From contig CAXTAO010000013.1 in the NCBI GenBank assembly GCA_964242625.1, positions 4,415-68,414 of the forward strand: DNA of 64,000 bases, given 5' to 3'. The translations under genes were made by a program, and so were the position numbers. This DNA comes from JASLDZ01 sp964242625. Lineage in GTDB: Bacteria > Pseudomonadota > Alphaproteobacteria > Caulobacterales > Caulobacteraceae. The notes beneath the pieces were generated by a model. It saw only the letters and a program-made list of their open reading frames with translations. It did not search any database and had not been told where the DNA came from. Position 1 is the first letter of the stretch. Every line of letters starts with the position of its first letter. Of this stretch, positions 52,155-62,395 are shown one piece after another.

Positions 52155-53969
52155 TCAGCCCAGCGCTTCGAACTCGTCGACGAGCCGCTCCAGGCGGGCG
52201 ACGCCCGCGGCCCAGAAGCTCTTCTCGCGGGGATCGAGGCCGAAGGGGGCCAGGGCCTCGACGTAGGTCTGCGTTCCGCCGGCGGCGAGCAGGCGTTCGT
52301 AGAGAGGTGCGAAGCCCTGCGGGTCGGCGCGCCGCGCCTCCATAAGCGCCGACACGAGAAGGTCGCCGAAAGCGTAGGCGTAGACGTAGAACGGCGCGTG
52401 CACGAAGTGGCTGACGTAGGCCCAGTAGGGCTCGTAGCCCGGGTTGAGCGTCACCGCCGGCCCGAGGCTCTCGCCTTGCACGTCGAGCCAGACGCGCGCC
52501 AGCCGGTCGGGCGCGACCTCGCCTTCGAGGCGCTCGGCGTGGAAGCGCGCCTCGAAGCGGTGGAAGGCGATCTGGCGCACGACGGTGTTCAGCCCGTCCT
52601 CGATCTTGCCGGCGAGGAGGGCGCGGCGCTCGAGCCCGCTCGCCTCGGCCAGGAGCCGCTCGAACACGAGGCCCTCGCCGAAGATCGAAGCAGTCTCGGC
52701 CAGCGTCAGCGGCGTGTCGGCCAGGAGCGTGCCCTGGGGCGCCGCCAGCGTCTGGTGCACCGCGTGGCCGAGTTCGTGAGCGAGGGTCAGGACGTCGCGC
52801 CGCTCGCCCATGTAGTTCATGAAGACGTAAGGGTGCTTGTTGGCCGTCACCGGGTGAGAGTAGGCCCCCGACGACTTGCCCGGGCGCGGCGGCGCGTCGA
52901 TCCAGGGCTTGTCGAAGAACAGCCGCGCGGTGTCGGCGAACTTGGGGGCCAGCGCCTGGAAGCTCTCCAGCACCAGCGCCTGCGCCTCGCCCCAGGCGTA
53001 GCGACGCGGCGCGGCCTGGTCGAGCGGGGCGTTGCGGTCCCAGTAGTTGAGCGCGGGCAAGCCCAGCGCGCGCGCCTTGAGCGCGTAGTAGCGGTGCGAG
53101 GTGCGGGCGTAGCTCTCCACCACCGCGGCCTCCAGCGCGTCCACGCTCTCGGGGGCGACCTCGTTGGCGAGGTGGCGGGAGGCGGCGGGATCGGCGAACT
53201 TGCGCCAGCGATCCTCCACCCCTTTCTCGAACGCGACAGTGTTCAGCGCCAGCGCCTGGACGGGCGTGACCGCCTCCAGCGCCGAGGACAGCCCCTTGGC
53301 CGCGCGCTCGCGCACGGCGGGCTGGGGGTCGGAGAGGCGGTTCAGCGCCTCGGAGAGCGTCAGCCGCTCGGTCCGGCCGTCCTCGCCCTCCACCTCGGCG
53401 GAGAGGCGCGCCAGCGTCTCGTCGAACAGGCGCGACCAGTTGGCCACCGCCGGCGCGCGGTCCACCACCATGCGCTCCGCCTCGGGCGAGAGCTCGTGAG
53501 GGCGGAACAGGCGCACCCGGCGCAGCCAGGGCCGCCAGCGCGCGGCGGGCGCGTGCGCCTTGAGCGCGGCCTCGAGCTCCCACTCCTCCAGCGCGTTGAG
53601 CTCGAGGGTGAGCCACAGCGTGTCCGCCCCGATCGCGGCGCCCTTGGCGCGGATGTCGGCCTCGAACTTGGCGGCGGCCGCGTCGTCGCGGCGAGTGGAG
53701 GCGGCCATTGACGCGTAGGCGCCCGCCGCGCCCAGGAGGTCGGCGGCACGCTCGTACAGCCCGATCGCCTGGTCGATGCCCACACCCAGCCGCGCCGGCT
53801 CGCCGCGCGCGCCCACGAGCGCGCCCTTGAGCCGGCCGAGCTCGGCCACCGCGGTGCGCGCCGCCTCGAGATCGCGGGCGAGCGCGGGATCGTCCGGCCC
53901 GGCGTAGAGGTCGTCGAGCCGCCACTCGGGCAGGGCGGAGGCTTCGGCGATGGGCTGGTGGACGGTCAT
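52155..53969 (-). CDS. pepF: Oligoendopeptidase F-like M3 metallopeptidase
   Basis: A 604-residue cytoplasmic zinc peptidase. The active site HELGH (398-402) provides His398, Glu399 and His402, and Glu425 in LAETASIFGE is the third zinc ligand. The N-terminal helical part is that of PepF/TIGR02290. It degrades short peptides, including cleaved signal peptides. There is no export signal. It is convergent with the small ORF after gapR and divergent from the tacA-like gene, with a promoter that would give a leaderless mRNA. Confidence 0.94.
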   Translation of the reverse strand: MTVHQPIAEASALPEWRLDDLYAGPDDPALARDLEAARTAVAELGRLKGALVGARGEPARLGVGIDQAIGLYERAADLLGAAGAYASMAASTRRDDAAAAKFEADIRAKGAAIGADTLWLTLELNALEEWELEAALKAHAPAARWRPWLRRVRLFRPHELSPEAERMVVDRAPAVANWSRLFDETLARLSAEVEGEDGRTERLTLSEALNRLSDPQPAVRERAAKGLSSALEAVTPVQALALNTVAFEKGVEDRWRKFADPAASRHLANEVAPESVDALEAAVVESYARTSHRYYALKARALGLPALNYWDRNAPLDQAAPRRYAWGEAQALVLESFQALAPKFADTARLFFDKPWIDAPPRPGKSSGAYSHPVTANKHPYVFMNYMGERRDVLTLAHELGHAVHQTLAAPQGTLLADTPLTLAETASIFGEGLVFERLLAEASGLERRALLAGKIEDGLNTVVRQIAFHRFEARFHAERLEGEVAPDRLARVWLDVQGESLGPAVTLNPGYEPYWAYVSHFVHAPFYVYAYAFGDLLVSALMEARRADPQGFAPLYERLLAAGGTQTYVEALAPFGLDPREKSFWAAGVARLERLVDEFEALG

Positions 53970-53977
53970 GCGCGCCC

Positions 53978-54006
53978 GATATCGCCCGCCGCCCTGGACC
54001 GTTCAA
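53978..54006 (-). promoter_or_regulatory. Predicted sigma-70 promoter of pepF, leaderless
   Basis: On the minus strand TTGAAC (54006-54001), a 17-base spacer, and GATATC (53983-53978). Transcription would start at or within two bases of ATG 53969. There is no Shine-Dalgarno sequence. Confidence 0.6.
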
Positions 54007-54098
54007 CGGCGCGAGACGCTCGGGCCGCGCTTTCTCCCCCGCGGGCCGACGCCGGAGGCAACCGCGCCTTTACCCGCGCGGCGTAACGGTGCGCGGCC

Positions 54099-55535
<1,437 letters not shown>

Positions 55536-55583
55536 CGGCCCGCCGCTTGCTCTGTGTCCCTCCGGTGTTCCGGGAGGGGACGG

Positions 55584-56690
55584 ATGCGGCGGCCGGGCGA
55601 GGTGGAGGACGCGGAGGACGCGATCCTGATCGTGGGCGGCGGCATGGCGGGCTCGCTCCTGGCGCTGGCGCTCGGGCGCGCGGGGCGGCGAGCGGTGGTG
55701 TTCGATCCGCGGCGCGACCCGGCCCCCGTGTTCCGCAACGAGAAGCTAGGGCACGAGCAGATCGCCCTCCTGAAGAAGCTGGGCCTCCTCGACTGCTTCG
55801 AGGCCGCATGCTGGCCGCAGGGCGCCTACCCCGACGACGCACGGCCGCCGCTGTACGACTGCGGCGCGCCGCACCAGGAGTGGCTCCGCGCGGTGCGGGC
55901 CGCCTGGCCGGACACGGTGAGCTTCCGCGAGACGAGCGTTGAGCGCGCCGAGCTCGGCGCCGACAGCCAGGTCGTGCACGGGCGCAACGGCTCGGCTGTT
56001 CGCGGCCGCCTCCTGGTGCTGGCCACCGGCCGCATGGCGACGTTGCGCGAGCAGCTGGGGCTCGAGCGGCGCGACCTCAGCGCGGGCCACTCGGTGTGCC
56101 TGGGCTTCAGCGTCGCGCGCGAGGCGTCGGTGCAGGCGCAGGTGCTCCCGCTGCCGTTCGGCACGGGGCTGGGCTATGTCAGCGTCTTCCCCATGCCCTA
56201 CGAGACGCGTGTCAACGTCTTCAGCTACCGTCCGCTGTCGGATCCGTGGACGCGGCGCATGAGCGCCGACCCTCTGGGCGCCCTCGCAGAGGTCGCCCCC
56301 GAAGCCGTTCGCGCATGCGGCAGCGCGAAGGTCGTGCGCCGGTGCGAGGCGCGCGGCACCGACCTCTACGAGACGCGCAACCACATCATGCCTGGGCTCG
56401 TGGTGATCGGCGACGCCTTCCACGCGCCCTGCCCCGCCTCCGGCACGGGCATGCTGCGCATCCTCAACGACATCGACGCCCTGACCGAGCGCTGCCTGCC
56501 GCGCTGGTTCGCCACGCCCGGCATGGAGACCGCCAAGGTGTCACGCTTCTACGCCGATCCCGCCAAGCGGCGCGTCGACGCGCTCAGCCTGCGTCGGTCA
56601 CGCCTGGGCCGGCTCTCGGCCGTCGACGCCGGACCCTACTGGCGCGCACGGCGGGCTATCGCGGGCGTGAAGCGCGCGCTGGCGGGCTGA
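55584..56690 (+). CDS. FAD-dependent monooxygenase/oxidoreductase of unknown substrate
   Basis: A 368-residue flavoprotein. The N-terminal fold is AILIVGGGMAGSLLALALGRAG, followed by FDPRRDPAPVFRNEKLGHEQ. The C-terminal flavin motif is VVIGDAFHAPCPASGTGMLRIL, an unusual form of the GDAAHxxxPxxGQG pattern of class A monooxygenases. Its substrate is unknown; such enzymes act on aromatic or polyketide-like compounds. ATG 55584 is chosen because GGGAGGGG lies just upstream. It follows the tacA-like gene by 48 bases. Confidence 0.8.
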   Translation: MRRPGEVEDAEDAILIVGGGMAGSLLALALGRAGRRAVVFDPRRDPAPVFRNEKLGHEQIALLKKLGLLDCFEAACWPQGAYPDDARPPLYDCGAPHQEWLRAVRAAWPDTVSFRETSVERAELGADSQVVHGRNGSAVRGRLLVLATGRMATLREQLGLERRDLSAGHSVCLGFSVAREASVQAQVLPLPFGTGLGYVSVFPMPYETRVNVFSYRPLSDPWTRRMSADPLGALAEVAPEAVRACGSAKVVRRCEARGTDLYETRNHIMPGLVVIGDAFHAPCPASGTGMLRILNDIDALTERCLPRWFATPGMETAKVSRFYADPAKRRVDALSLRRSRLGRLSAVDAGPYWRARRAIAGVKRALAG

Positions 56691-56764
56691 CGCCCGAACA
56701 CGCGCTCCGGGAGCGCTCGGGGCGGGCGGGCGTTGGCGGCTCGGCCTCCCCATATCGCCCCCGC

Positions 56765-58120
56765 ATGACCGACCGCACCGACCTTGATCCCGAGCGCGAC
56801 CGCCTGTCCGGCCGGGTGCGCCGCTTCGCCCAGGTGGGGGCGGGGGTGGGGCGTGCGGGCGTGGCCTTCGGGGCCAACCGCCTGTTCGCCGGCGGCGACG
56901 CCGACGCGCGCAACGCCCGGGCGATCAAGGAGGCGCTGGGCGGGCTGAAGGGTCCGCTGATGAAGGCGGCGCAGATGTTCGCCACCGTGCCCGACCTCCT
57001 GCCGCCCGAGTTCGCCAAGGAATTGGCCGAGCTGCAGGCCAACGCTCCCGCCATGGGCCGCGGCTTCGTTCGCAGGCGGATGGCGGCCGAGCTCGGCCCC
57101 GACTGGGAGTCGCGCTTCCGCTCGTTCGACGGGGAGGCCGCCGCCGCCGCCAGCCTCGGCCAGGTGCACCGCGCCACCGCGCTCGACGGGCGCGCGCTCG
57201 CGGTCAAGCTCCAGTACCCCGAGATGCAGTCGGCGGTGGAGAGCGATCTCGGCCAATTGCGCACGCTCATGGGGCTGATGAGCCGCATGGAGCGCTCAAT
57301 CGACGGCAGCCAGGCGCTCCAGGAGATCGGCGATCGGTTGCGCGAAGAGCTCGACTACGAACGCGAGGCGCGCGCCATGCGGCTCTACAACCGCTTCTTC
57401 GCCGAGCGGCCCGACATTGTGACTCCCGAGCCGGTGGACGACCTCTGTACCCGCCGGCTCCTCACCATGACCTGGCTCGACGGCTCGGGCCTCCTCGGCT
57501 TCAAGGGCGAGAGCCTGGAGACGCGCAACCGCATCGCCACCCTCCTGTTCGACGCCTGGTGGCGGCCGATGACGCGCATCGGCGTGATCCACGGCGACCC
57601 GCACCTCGGCAACTATTCGCTGACGCCGGGGGCCGAGCGGCTCAACCTCCTGGACTTCGGCTGCATCCGCATCTTCCCGCCGCGGTTCGTGGCGGGCGTC
57701 GTGCGGCTCTACCGCGCGCTCTCCGACGACGACCGCGACGGCCAGCGCGCCGCCTACGCCGCCTGGGGCTTCCCCGAACTCAGCGAGCCGCTCCTGGAGA
57801 CGCTCAACATGTGGGCGCGCTTCATCTACGGCCCGATCCTCGACGACCGGGTGCGCACGGTGGCCGACGGCACGGCCCCCGGCGAGTACGGCCGGCGCGA
57901 GGCCTTCGCTGTGCGCCAGCGTCTCAAGGAGCAGGGGCCCGTCACCATCCCGCGCGAGTTCGTGTTCATGGACCGCGCGGCGATCGGCCTGGGCGCCGCC
58001 TTCCTGCACCTGGGCGCCGAGCTCAACTGGCGCCAGCTGTTCGAGGCCTCGCTGGAGGGATTCTCCGAGGAGGGCGTGACGCAGCGTCAGGGCGAGGCGC
58101 TGACGGCGGTGGGGCTCTAA
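56765..58120 (+). CDS. ABC1/UbiB-family atypical kinase
   Basis: A 451-residue protein. It has the KxGQ-type motif as LKGPLMKAAQMF, the alanine-rich loop AAAAASLGQVHRA replacing the kinase glycine loop, then LAVKLQYPE (the lysine), EELDYEREA (catalytic-helix Glu), and HGDPHLGNY with LLDFGCIR for the catalytic and metal-binding loops. Members of the family (UbiB, COQ8) support ubiquinone synthesis by an ATPase-like action. No transmembrane anchor, so it resembles the soluble AarF-like branch. The target is not known. Confidence 0.9.
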   Translation: MTDRTDLDPERDRLSGRVRRFAQVGAGVGRAGVAFGANRLFAGGDADARNARAIKEALGGLKGPLMKAAQMFATVPDLLPPEFAKELAELQANAPAMGRGFVRRRMAAELGPDWESRFRSFDGEAAAAASLGQVHRATALDGRALAVKLQYPEMQSAVESDLGQLRTLMGLMSRMERSIDGSQALQEIGDRLREELDYEREARAMRLYNRFFAERPDIVTPEPVDDLCTRRLLTMTWLDGSGLLGFKGESLETRNRIATLLFDAWWRPMTRIGVIHGDPHLGNYSLTPGAERLNLLDFGCIRIFPPRFVAGVVRLYRALSDDDRDGQRAAYAAWGFPELSEPLLETLNMWARFIYGPILDDRVRTVADGTAPGEYGRREAFAVRQRLKEQGPVTIPREFVFMDRAAIGLGAAFLHLGAELNWRQLFEASLEGFSEEGVTQRQGEALTAVGL

Positions 58121-58162
58121 CGCCTTCCTTGCCGCCGCGTCAGCCGCGATAGCCTTCCGTCC

Positions 58163-59116
58163 ATGGCCGACGCCGACCGCCCGACCGCGCCCTTCCTCCT
58201 GGCTGAACTGGAGGGAGCGCGGCCGCCCGCCCCCGCCTGGTTCGACGCCGCGCTCGCCGACGCGCCGGAGCGTATTCCGCTGGAGGTGGACGGCGCCGAG
58301 CTGGAACTCCTCGCCTGGGGGCCGCGCGGGGCTGAAGGCCTCCTCCTGCTACACGGGGCGGGCGCGCATGCGGGCTGGTGGAGCTTCCTGGCACCCCTGT
58401 TCGCCCAAGAGGGTCGGCGCGTGGCGGCGCTCACCTGGTCGGGCATGGGCGCGTCCGACTGGCGTCCCCGCTACGGCTTCGACGTCTTCGCCGCCGAGGC
58501 GGTCGCCGCGGCCGAGGCGGCGAGCCTGTTCGAGGGCGCCCGCGCGCCCGACGTGGTGGCGCATTCCTTCGGCGGGGCCGTGGCGACGCACCTCGCCGCC
58601 AGCGAAGAGGGCGCGAGGTTCGGCCGGGTGATCTTGGCCGACGTGGGCGTGCGCCCGCCCGGCAAGCGCTGGCGCGGGCCGCCGCCGCGCTCCAATCCCA
58701 ACCGCGTGTACCCGACGCAGGCCGCGGCGCTGGCCCGCTTCCGCCTCGCCCCCGCCCAGGATTGCGCGAACCTCTACGCCGTCGACCACATCGCCCGCGG
58801 CGGCCTCCGAGAAGTCGAGGGCGGCTGGGCCTGGGGCTTCGATCCCTTCCTGTGGGACCGGCTCGACCGCGCGAGTCGCCCGCTCAGCCAGGAGGACGAA
58901 CTCGCCCGCGCCCGCTCGCCGCTGGCCTTCGTCTACGGCGAGCGCTCGGCGCTGATGGACGCCGAGGCCGTGGCCTACACCCGCGCCTACGCGGCGCCCG
59001 GCACGCCCTTCATCGCCGTGCCCGACGCCGCCCACCACCTCATGCTGGACCAGCCGATAGCCTTCAGCGCGGCGGTGCGCGCGCTTCTCGCCGGACGGGC
59101 GCTCACCCCGGCTTAA
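58163..59116 (+). CDS. Alpha/beta-fold hydrolase
   Basis: A 317-residue soluble hydrolase. Oxyanion-side HGAGAHAGWW comes first (residues about 59-68), the nucleophile motif is VAHSFGGAVATH (Ser in GHSxGG-like form), an Asp lies in LAFVYGERSALMD, and the late VPDAAHHLMLDQP contains the catalytic His. The substrate is unknown; the family includes esterases, epoxide hydrolases and haloalkane dehalogenases. It is a single gene between the ABC1-kinase gene and motA. Confidence 0.85.
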   Translation: MADADRPTAPFLLAELEGARPPAPAWFDAALADAPERIPLEVDGAELELLAWGPRGAEGLLLLHGAGAHAGWWSFLAPLFAQEGRRVAALTWSGMGASDWRPRYGFDVFAAEAVAAAEAASLFEGARAPDVVAHSFGGAVATHLAASEEGARFGRVILADVGVRPPGKRWRGPPPRSNPNRVYPTQAAALARFRLAPAQDCANLYAVDHIARGGLREVEGGWAWGFDPFLWDRLDRASRPLSQEDELARARSPLAFVYGERSALMDAEAVAYTRAYAAPGTPFIAVPDAAHHLMLDQPIAFSAAVRALLAGRALTPA

Positions 59117-59176
59117 GCATTCCCCGCCACCATCGCGGCCGACCCTCCCCGGATCGCCAGCGGACCCGCCAGCCTC

Positions 59177-60046
59177 ATGTTCCAGATCATCGGCGTCGTC
59201 TTGCTGTTCGGCCTCGTGTTCGGCTCGTACATCATGTCGGGCGGCAACATGGGCGTGATCATCGAGGCCGCGCCCCACGAGCTGATGGCGATCCTGGGCG
59301 CGGGCGTGGCCTCGTTCCTGATCTCCAACAGCATGGGCGTAATCAAGGGCGCCGGCGGTGGCATGGGCAAGGTGTTCAAGGGGCCTAAGTGGAAAGCCAG
59401 CGACTACGCCGACCTCCTCGCGCTCCTGTTCCTCCTCACCAAGACGATGAAGACCAAGGGCGTGATCGCGCTCGAGAGCCACATCGAGAAGCCCGCCGAG
59501 AGCTCGATCTTCTCAAAGTATCCCAAGATCGTGAAGGACCACTTCGCGGTGGACTTCATCTGCGACACGCTGCGCATGATGACGATGAACCTGGAGGACC
59601 CGCACCAGGTCGAGGATCACATGGAGCGCCAGCTGGAGAAGCACCACCACGAGGGGCTGGCCCCCGCCCACGCCCTGCAGAGTTTGGCCGACGCCCTGCC
59701 CGCGCTCGGCATCGTCGCGGCCGTCTTGGGCGTCATCAAGACCATGGGCTCGATCACCCAGCCGCCCGAGGTGCTGGGCGGCATGATCGGCGGCGCGCTG
59801 GTCGGCACCTTCCTGGGCGTGTTCCTGGCCTACGGCCTGGTGGCCCCCATGGCCGCGCGCATGAACGCGGTGGTGGAGGAGGAGTCGGCGTTCTACCGCA
59901 TCATCCGCTCGGTCTTGGTCGCCCACCTGCACGGCAACGCCGCCCAGATCTCGGTGGAGATCGGGCGCGGCAGCGTACCCTCGCCCTCCCAGCCCTCGTT
60001 CGCCGAGCTGGAGACCGCGCTCGGCCAGGTCAGCGAAGCGGCCTGA
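59177..60046 (+). CDS. motA: Flagellar motor stator protein MotA
   Basis: A 289-residue inner-membrane protein. Four hydrophobic helices are seen, two near the N-terminus (from residue 1 and 35) and two near 170-190 and 203-226. The proline-bearing helix ADALPALGIVAAVLGVIKTMG and QPPEVLGGMIGGALVGTFLG are the proton-channel and packing helices. The cytoplasmic loop has CDTLRMMTMNLEDPHQVEDH, the rotor-contact region. The partner motB is not next to it in this window, as is also the case in Caulobacter. Confidence 0.95.
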   Translation: MFQIIGVVLLFGLVFGSYIMSGGNMGVIIEAAPHELMAILGAGVASFLISNSMGVIKGAGGGMGKVFKGPKWKASDYADLLALLFLLTKTMKTKGVIALESHIEKPAESSIFSKYPKIVKDHFAVDFICDTLRMMTMNLEDPHQVEDHMERQLEKHHHEGLAPAHALQSLADALPALGIVAAVLGVIKTMGSITQPPEVLGGMIGGALVGTFLGVFLAYGLVAPMAARMNAVVEEESAFYRIIRSVLVAHLHGNAAQISVEIGRGSVPSPSQPSFAELETALGQVSEAA

Positions 60047-60150
60047 CGGCGGCCGAGATAGCCGCCCCGCAACGCAATCGCGTCTTGCCAGTTGAGCGCC
60101 AAACGGCATATTGCCGTCCGGCGCTGCATCTGCGCGGTCCGGTTTGTCGA

Positions 60151-60166
60151 GTCACATTGGTGTGAC
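60151..60166. promoter_or_regulatory. Palindrome upstream of the low-complexity lipoprotein gene, overlapping a GANTC site
   Basis: GTCACA-TTGG-TGTGAC is a perfect 6-base inverted repeat with a 4-base spacer, 64 bases before the lipoprotein start. A GAGTC site (60149-60153) overlaps its left half. The form suits a dimeric regulator site, such as those of the CRP/FNR superfamily, though the spacing differs from the classic TGTGA-N6-TCACA. The regulator is unknown. Confidence 0.55.
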
Positions 60167-60230
60167 CGGCGATCAGGGGCGCGAGGGCTGTTCCCGCGCT
60201 CGAACCTCCATCCCGAAGGGACCAGGAACA

Positions 60231-60488
60231 ATGACCTCCTCCATCCGCAAGATCATGATCGCCGGCGCCGCCGTGGCCGCCCTGTCGGCCGCCGCCTGCG
60301 CCAAGCCCGCCAACAACGAAGCCACCACCAACACCTCGACCACCGACTCGACCACCACCACGACCAACAGCACCGACTCGAACATGTCGTCGGGCAACAT
60401 GACGTCGGGCGACGCGAACGCGACCGGCAACATGTCGGGTGGCAACATGACCACCACGACCACCACGACCAACACCTCGGGCCAGTAA
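60231..60488 (+). CDS. Small low-complexity lipoprotein, Thr/Asn/Ser-rich
   Basis: An 85-residue predicted lipoprotein. The signal peptide MTSSIRKIMIAGAAVAALSA ends in AAAC, so Cys23 would be lipidated. The mature part is nearly all Thr, Asn, Ser, Gly, Asp and Met, with repeated SGNM and GNM units and two TTTTTT-type stretches. It is uncharged overall and probably disordered. The gene has an intrinsic terminator just downstream, so it is transcribed as a single short mRNA. Function unknown. Confidence 0.75.
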   Translation: MTSSIRKIMIAGAAVAALSAAACAKPANNEATTNTSTTDSTTTTTNSTDSNMSSGNMTSGDANATGNMSGGNMTTTTTTTNTSGQ

Positions 60489-60544
60489 GCCCGCAAGGCT
60501 CGCAGTGAGCCTCGCCCGCCCCGCCAGCCGGGGCCGGGCCTGCA

Positions 60545-60578
60545 AGACGGCCGCTCCGCACCGCGGGGCGGCCGTTTT
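60545..60578 (+). terminator. Rho-independent terminator of the lipoprotein gene
   Basis: ACGGCCGC-T-CCGC pairs with GCGG-G-GCGGCCGT (60547-60559 with 60563-60575) around a 3-base loop, followed by TTTT. It lies between the lipoprotein gene and mnmC. Confidence 0.75.
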
Positions 60579-60601
60579 CGCGTTCTAGCGCCGGGGTGCG
60601 T

Positions 60602-62395
60602 ATGGAGCCGGTCGACTGGAGCGCGCACGGCCCGCGCTCGCCCCGCTTCGACGACATCTACTTTCAGGCCGACGGGCTGGAGGAGAGCCGCGCGGTCTTC
60701 CTGCGAGGCTGCGGTCTCCCGGAGGCCTGGAGCGGACGGCGCCGCTTCGTCGTGGGCGAGCTCGGGTTTGGCGCGGGGCTGAACGTCCTGGCGCTGCTCC
60801 AGCTCTGGCGCGACCGGCGGCCGAGCCCCGACGCGCGGCTGCACGTCTTCTCCGTCGAGGGCTACCCCATGCCACGGGCCGACGCCGCGCGCGCGCTGGC
60901 CGCCTGGCCCGAGCTCGCCGCCCTCGCCGCTCCGCTCCTCGCCGCCTGGCCGGACGGACGGCGCGGCCGCACCCGCGTGAGCTGGCCTGAACTCGGCGCG
61001 ACGCTCGACTTGGCCGTCGAGGAGGCGCAGCCGGCCGTGCAGGGGTGGGACGGGCGCGCCGACGCCTGGTTCCTCGACGGCTTCGCCCCCGCGCGCAATC
61101 CGCAGATGTGGTCGCCCGAGCTCCTGGCCGCGGCGGCTGTTCGCACCGCGCCCGGGGGCCGCCTCGCCAGCTTCACCGTCGCGGGCGGCGTGCGCCGCGC
61201 GCTCGCCGACGCCGGGCTGGAGGTCGGCAAGCGCCCGGGCCACGGCCGCAAGCGCGAGCGGCTTGAGGCGCACAAGCCCAGCCACGCGGGCGAGACCGCG
61301 CCGCCTGCGCGCGTCGCCGTGGTGGGCGCGGGCATAGCCGCAGCTGCGCTCGTGCGCGCGCTCGGGCGGGGGGGGATCGAGCCCGTCCTCCTGGCGCCCG
61401 CGACGGACGACGCGGCTTCCGGCAACGCCTCCGCCCTGGTCACGCCCCGCCTGGACGCAGGCGGCGGCGCCACCGCCCGCCTCCACGCCGAGGCCTTCGC
61501 GCGCGCCGTCACGCTCTACAGCGAGGAGACGCCTGAGGCGGTGCTGGCGCGAGGAGCCTGGCAGCTGGCCCGCACGTCCGCCGACTCGGAGCGCTTCGCC
61601 CGGCTCGCCGCCTGGGGCGGCTTCCGGCCGGGCGCGCTCGCTCAGCGGTCCGAGGCGGCGGTCGCGGCCGCGCTCGGTGAAGCGGAGGCGCCGGTCGCCC
61701 TTAAATTCGCTGACGCCCTGGTGGTCGAGCCGCGCGTGATCTTGAAGGCGTGGATGCGCGACGTGGAGACCGTCCGCTTACGGATCGTCGGCCTGCGGGC
61801 CGTCGACAGAGGCGTGGAGCTCGTCTGCGACGACGGCCGCGACCTGCGGTTCGACGCCGTCGTGCTCGCCAACGGCGCGGGGCTGGAGCGGCTCCTCCCC
61901 GAGTTCGACCTGCGACCGACGCGCGGGCAGGCGAGCGTGGTGGAAGGGGCGGCGTGCGGACCGGCGGCGGCCTGGGGCGGCTACGCCATCCCCACGCGCG
62001 AGGGCGTGCTGTTCGGCGCAACCCACGGCCGGGGCGATCGGAGCGTCGAGCTGCGCCCGGAGGACGACGCGGCCAACCTGCGCACCCTTGAGCAGGCGCG
62101 CCCCGCGCTCGCCGCCCGCTTGGCCGGCAAGGTCGTGCAGGGCCGCGCCGCCACCCGGCTCGCCGCGCCCGACCACTTGCCGCTGGCGGGCGCGACGCCC
62201 GACCGGCCGTGCGTATGGGTGCTGGGCGCGCTCGGCGCACGGGGCTTCACCCTCGCCCCCCTCCTCGCCGAGCATCTGGCCGCGCGCATCGCGGGCGCGC
62301 CCTCTCCGCTCGCCGCCGACCTCGCCGCCGCGGTCGAGCCCGCACGGCGGGCGGCGCGCCGGGGCGGCGCTCATTCCAGCTCGTCGTCCTCGTAG
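60602..62395 (+). CDS. mnmC: Bifunctional tRNA 5-(aminomethyl)uridine-modification enzyme MnmC
   Basis: A 597-residue two-domain enzyme that completes mnm5s2U in the tRNA wobble position. The N-terminal methyltransferase (about 1-230) shows RFVVGELGFGAGLNVLALL and DAWFLDGFAPARNPQMW. The C-terminal FAD-dependent oxidase (about 240-580) begins VAVVGAGIAAAALVRAL and has GRGDRSVELRPEDD near its end. The final residues are a run of six serines, in the 25 bases that overlap the opposing exonuclease gene. ATG 60602 is used; GTG 60596 is also in frame. Confidence 0.94.
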   Translation: MEPVDWSAHGPRSPRFDDIYFQADGLEESRAVFLRGCGLPEAWSGRRRFVVGELGFGAGLNVLALLQLWRDRRPSPDARLHVFSVEGYPMPRADAARALAAWPELAALAAPLLAAWPDGRRGRTRVSWPELGATLDLAVEEAQPAVQGWDGRADAWFLDGFAPARNPQMWSPELLAAAAVRTAPGGRLASFTVAGGVRRALADAGLEVGKRPGHGRKRERLEAHKPSHAGETAPPARVAVVGAGIAAAALVRALGRGGIEPVLLAPATDDAASGNASALVTPRLDAGGGATARLHAEAFARAVTLYSEETPEAVLARGAWQLARTSADSERFARLAAWGGFRPGALAQRSEAAVAAALGEAEAPVALKFADALVVEPRVILKAWMRDVETVRLRIVGLRAVDRGVELVCDDGRDLRFDAVVLANGAGLERLLPEFDLRPTRGQASVVEGAACGPAAAWGGYAIPTREGVLFGATHGRGDRSVELRPEDDAANLRTLEQARPALAARLAGKVVQGRAATRLAAPDHLPLAGATPDRPCVWVLGALGARGFTLAPLLAEHLAARIAGAPSPLAADLAAAVEPARRAARRGGAHSSSSSS

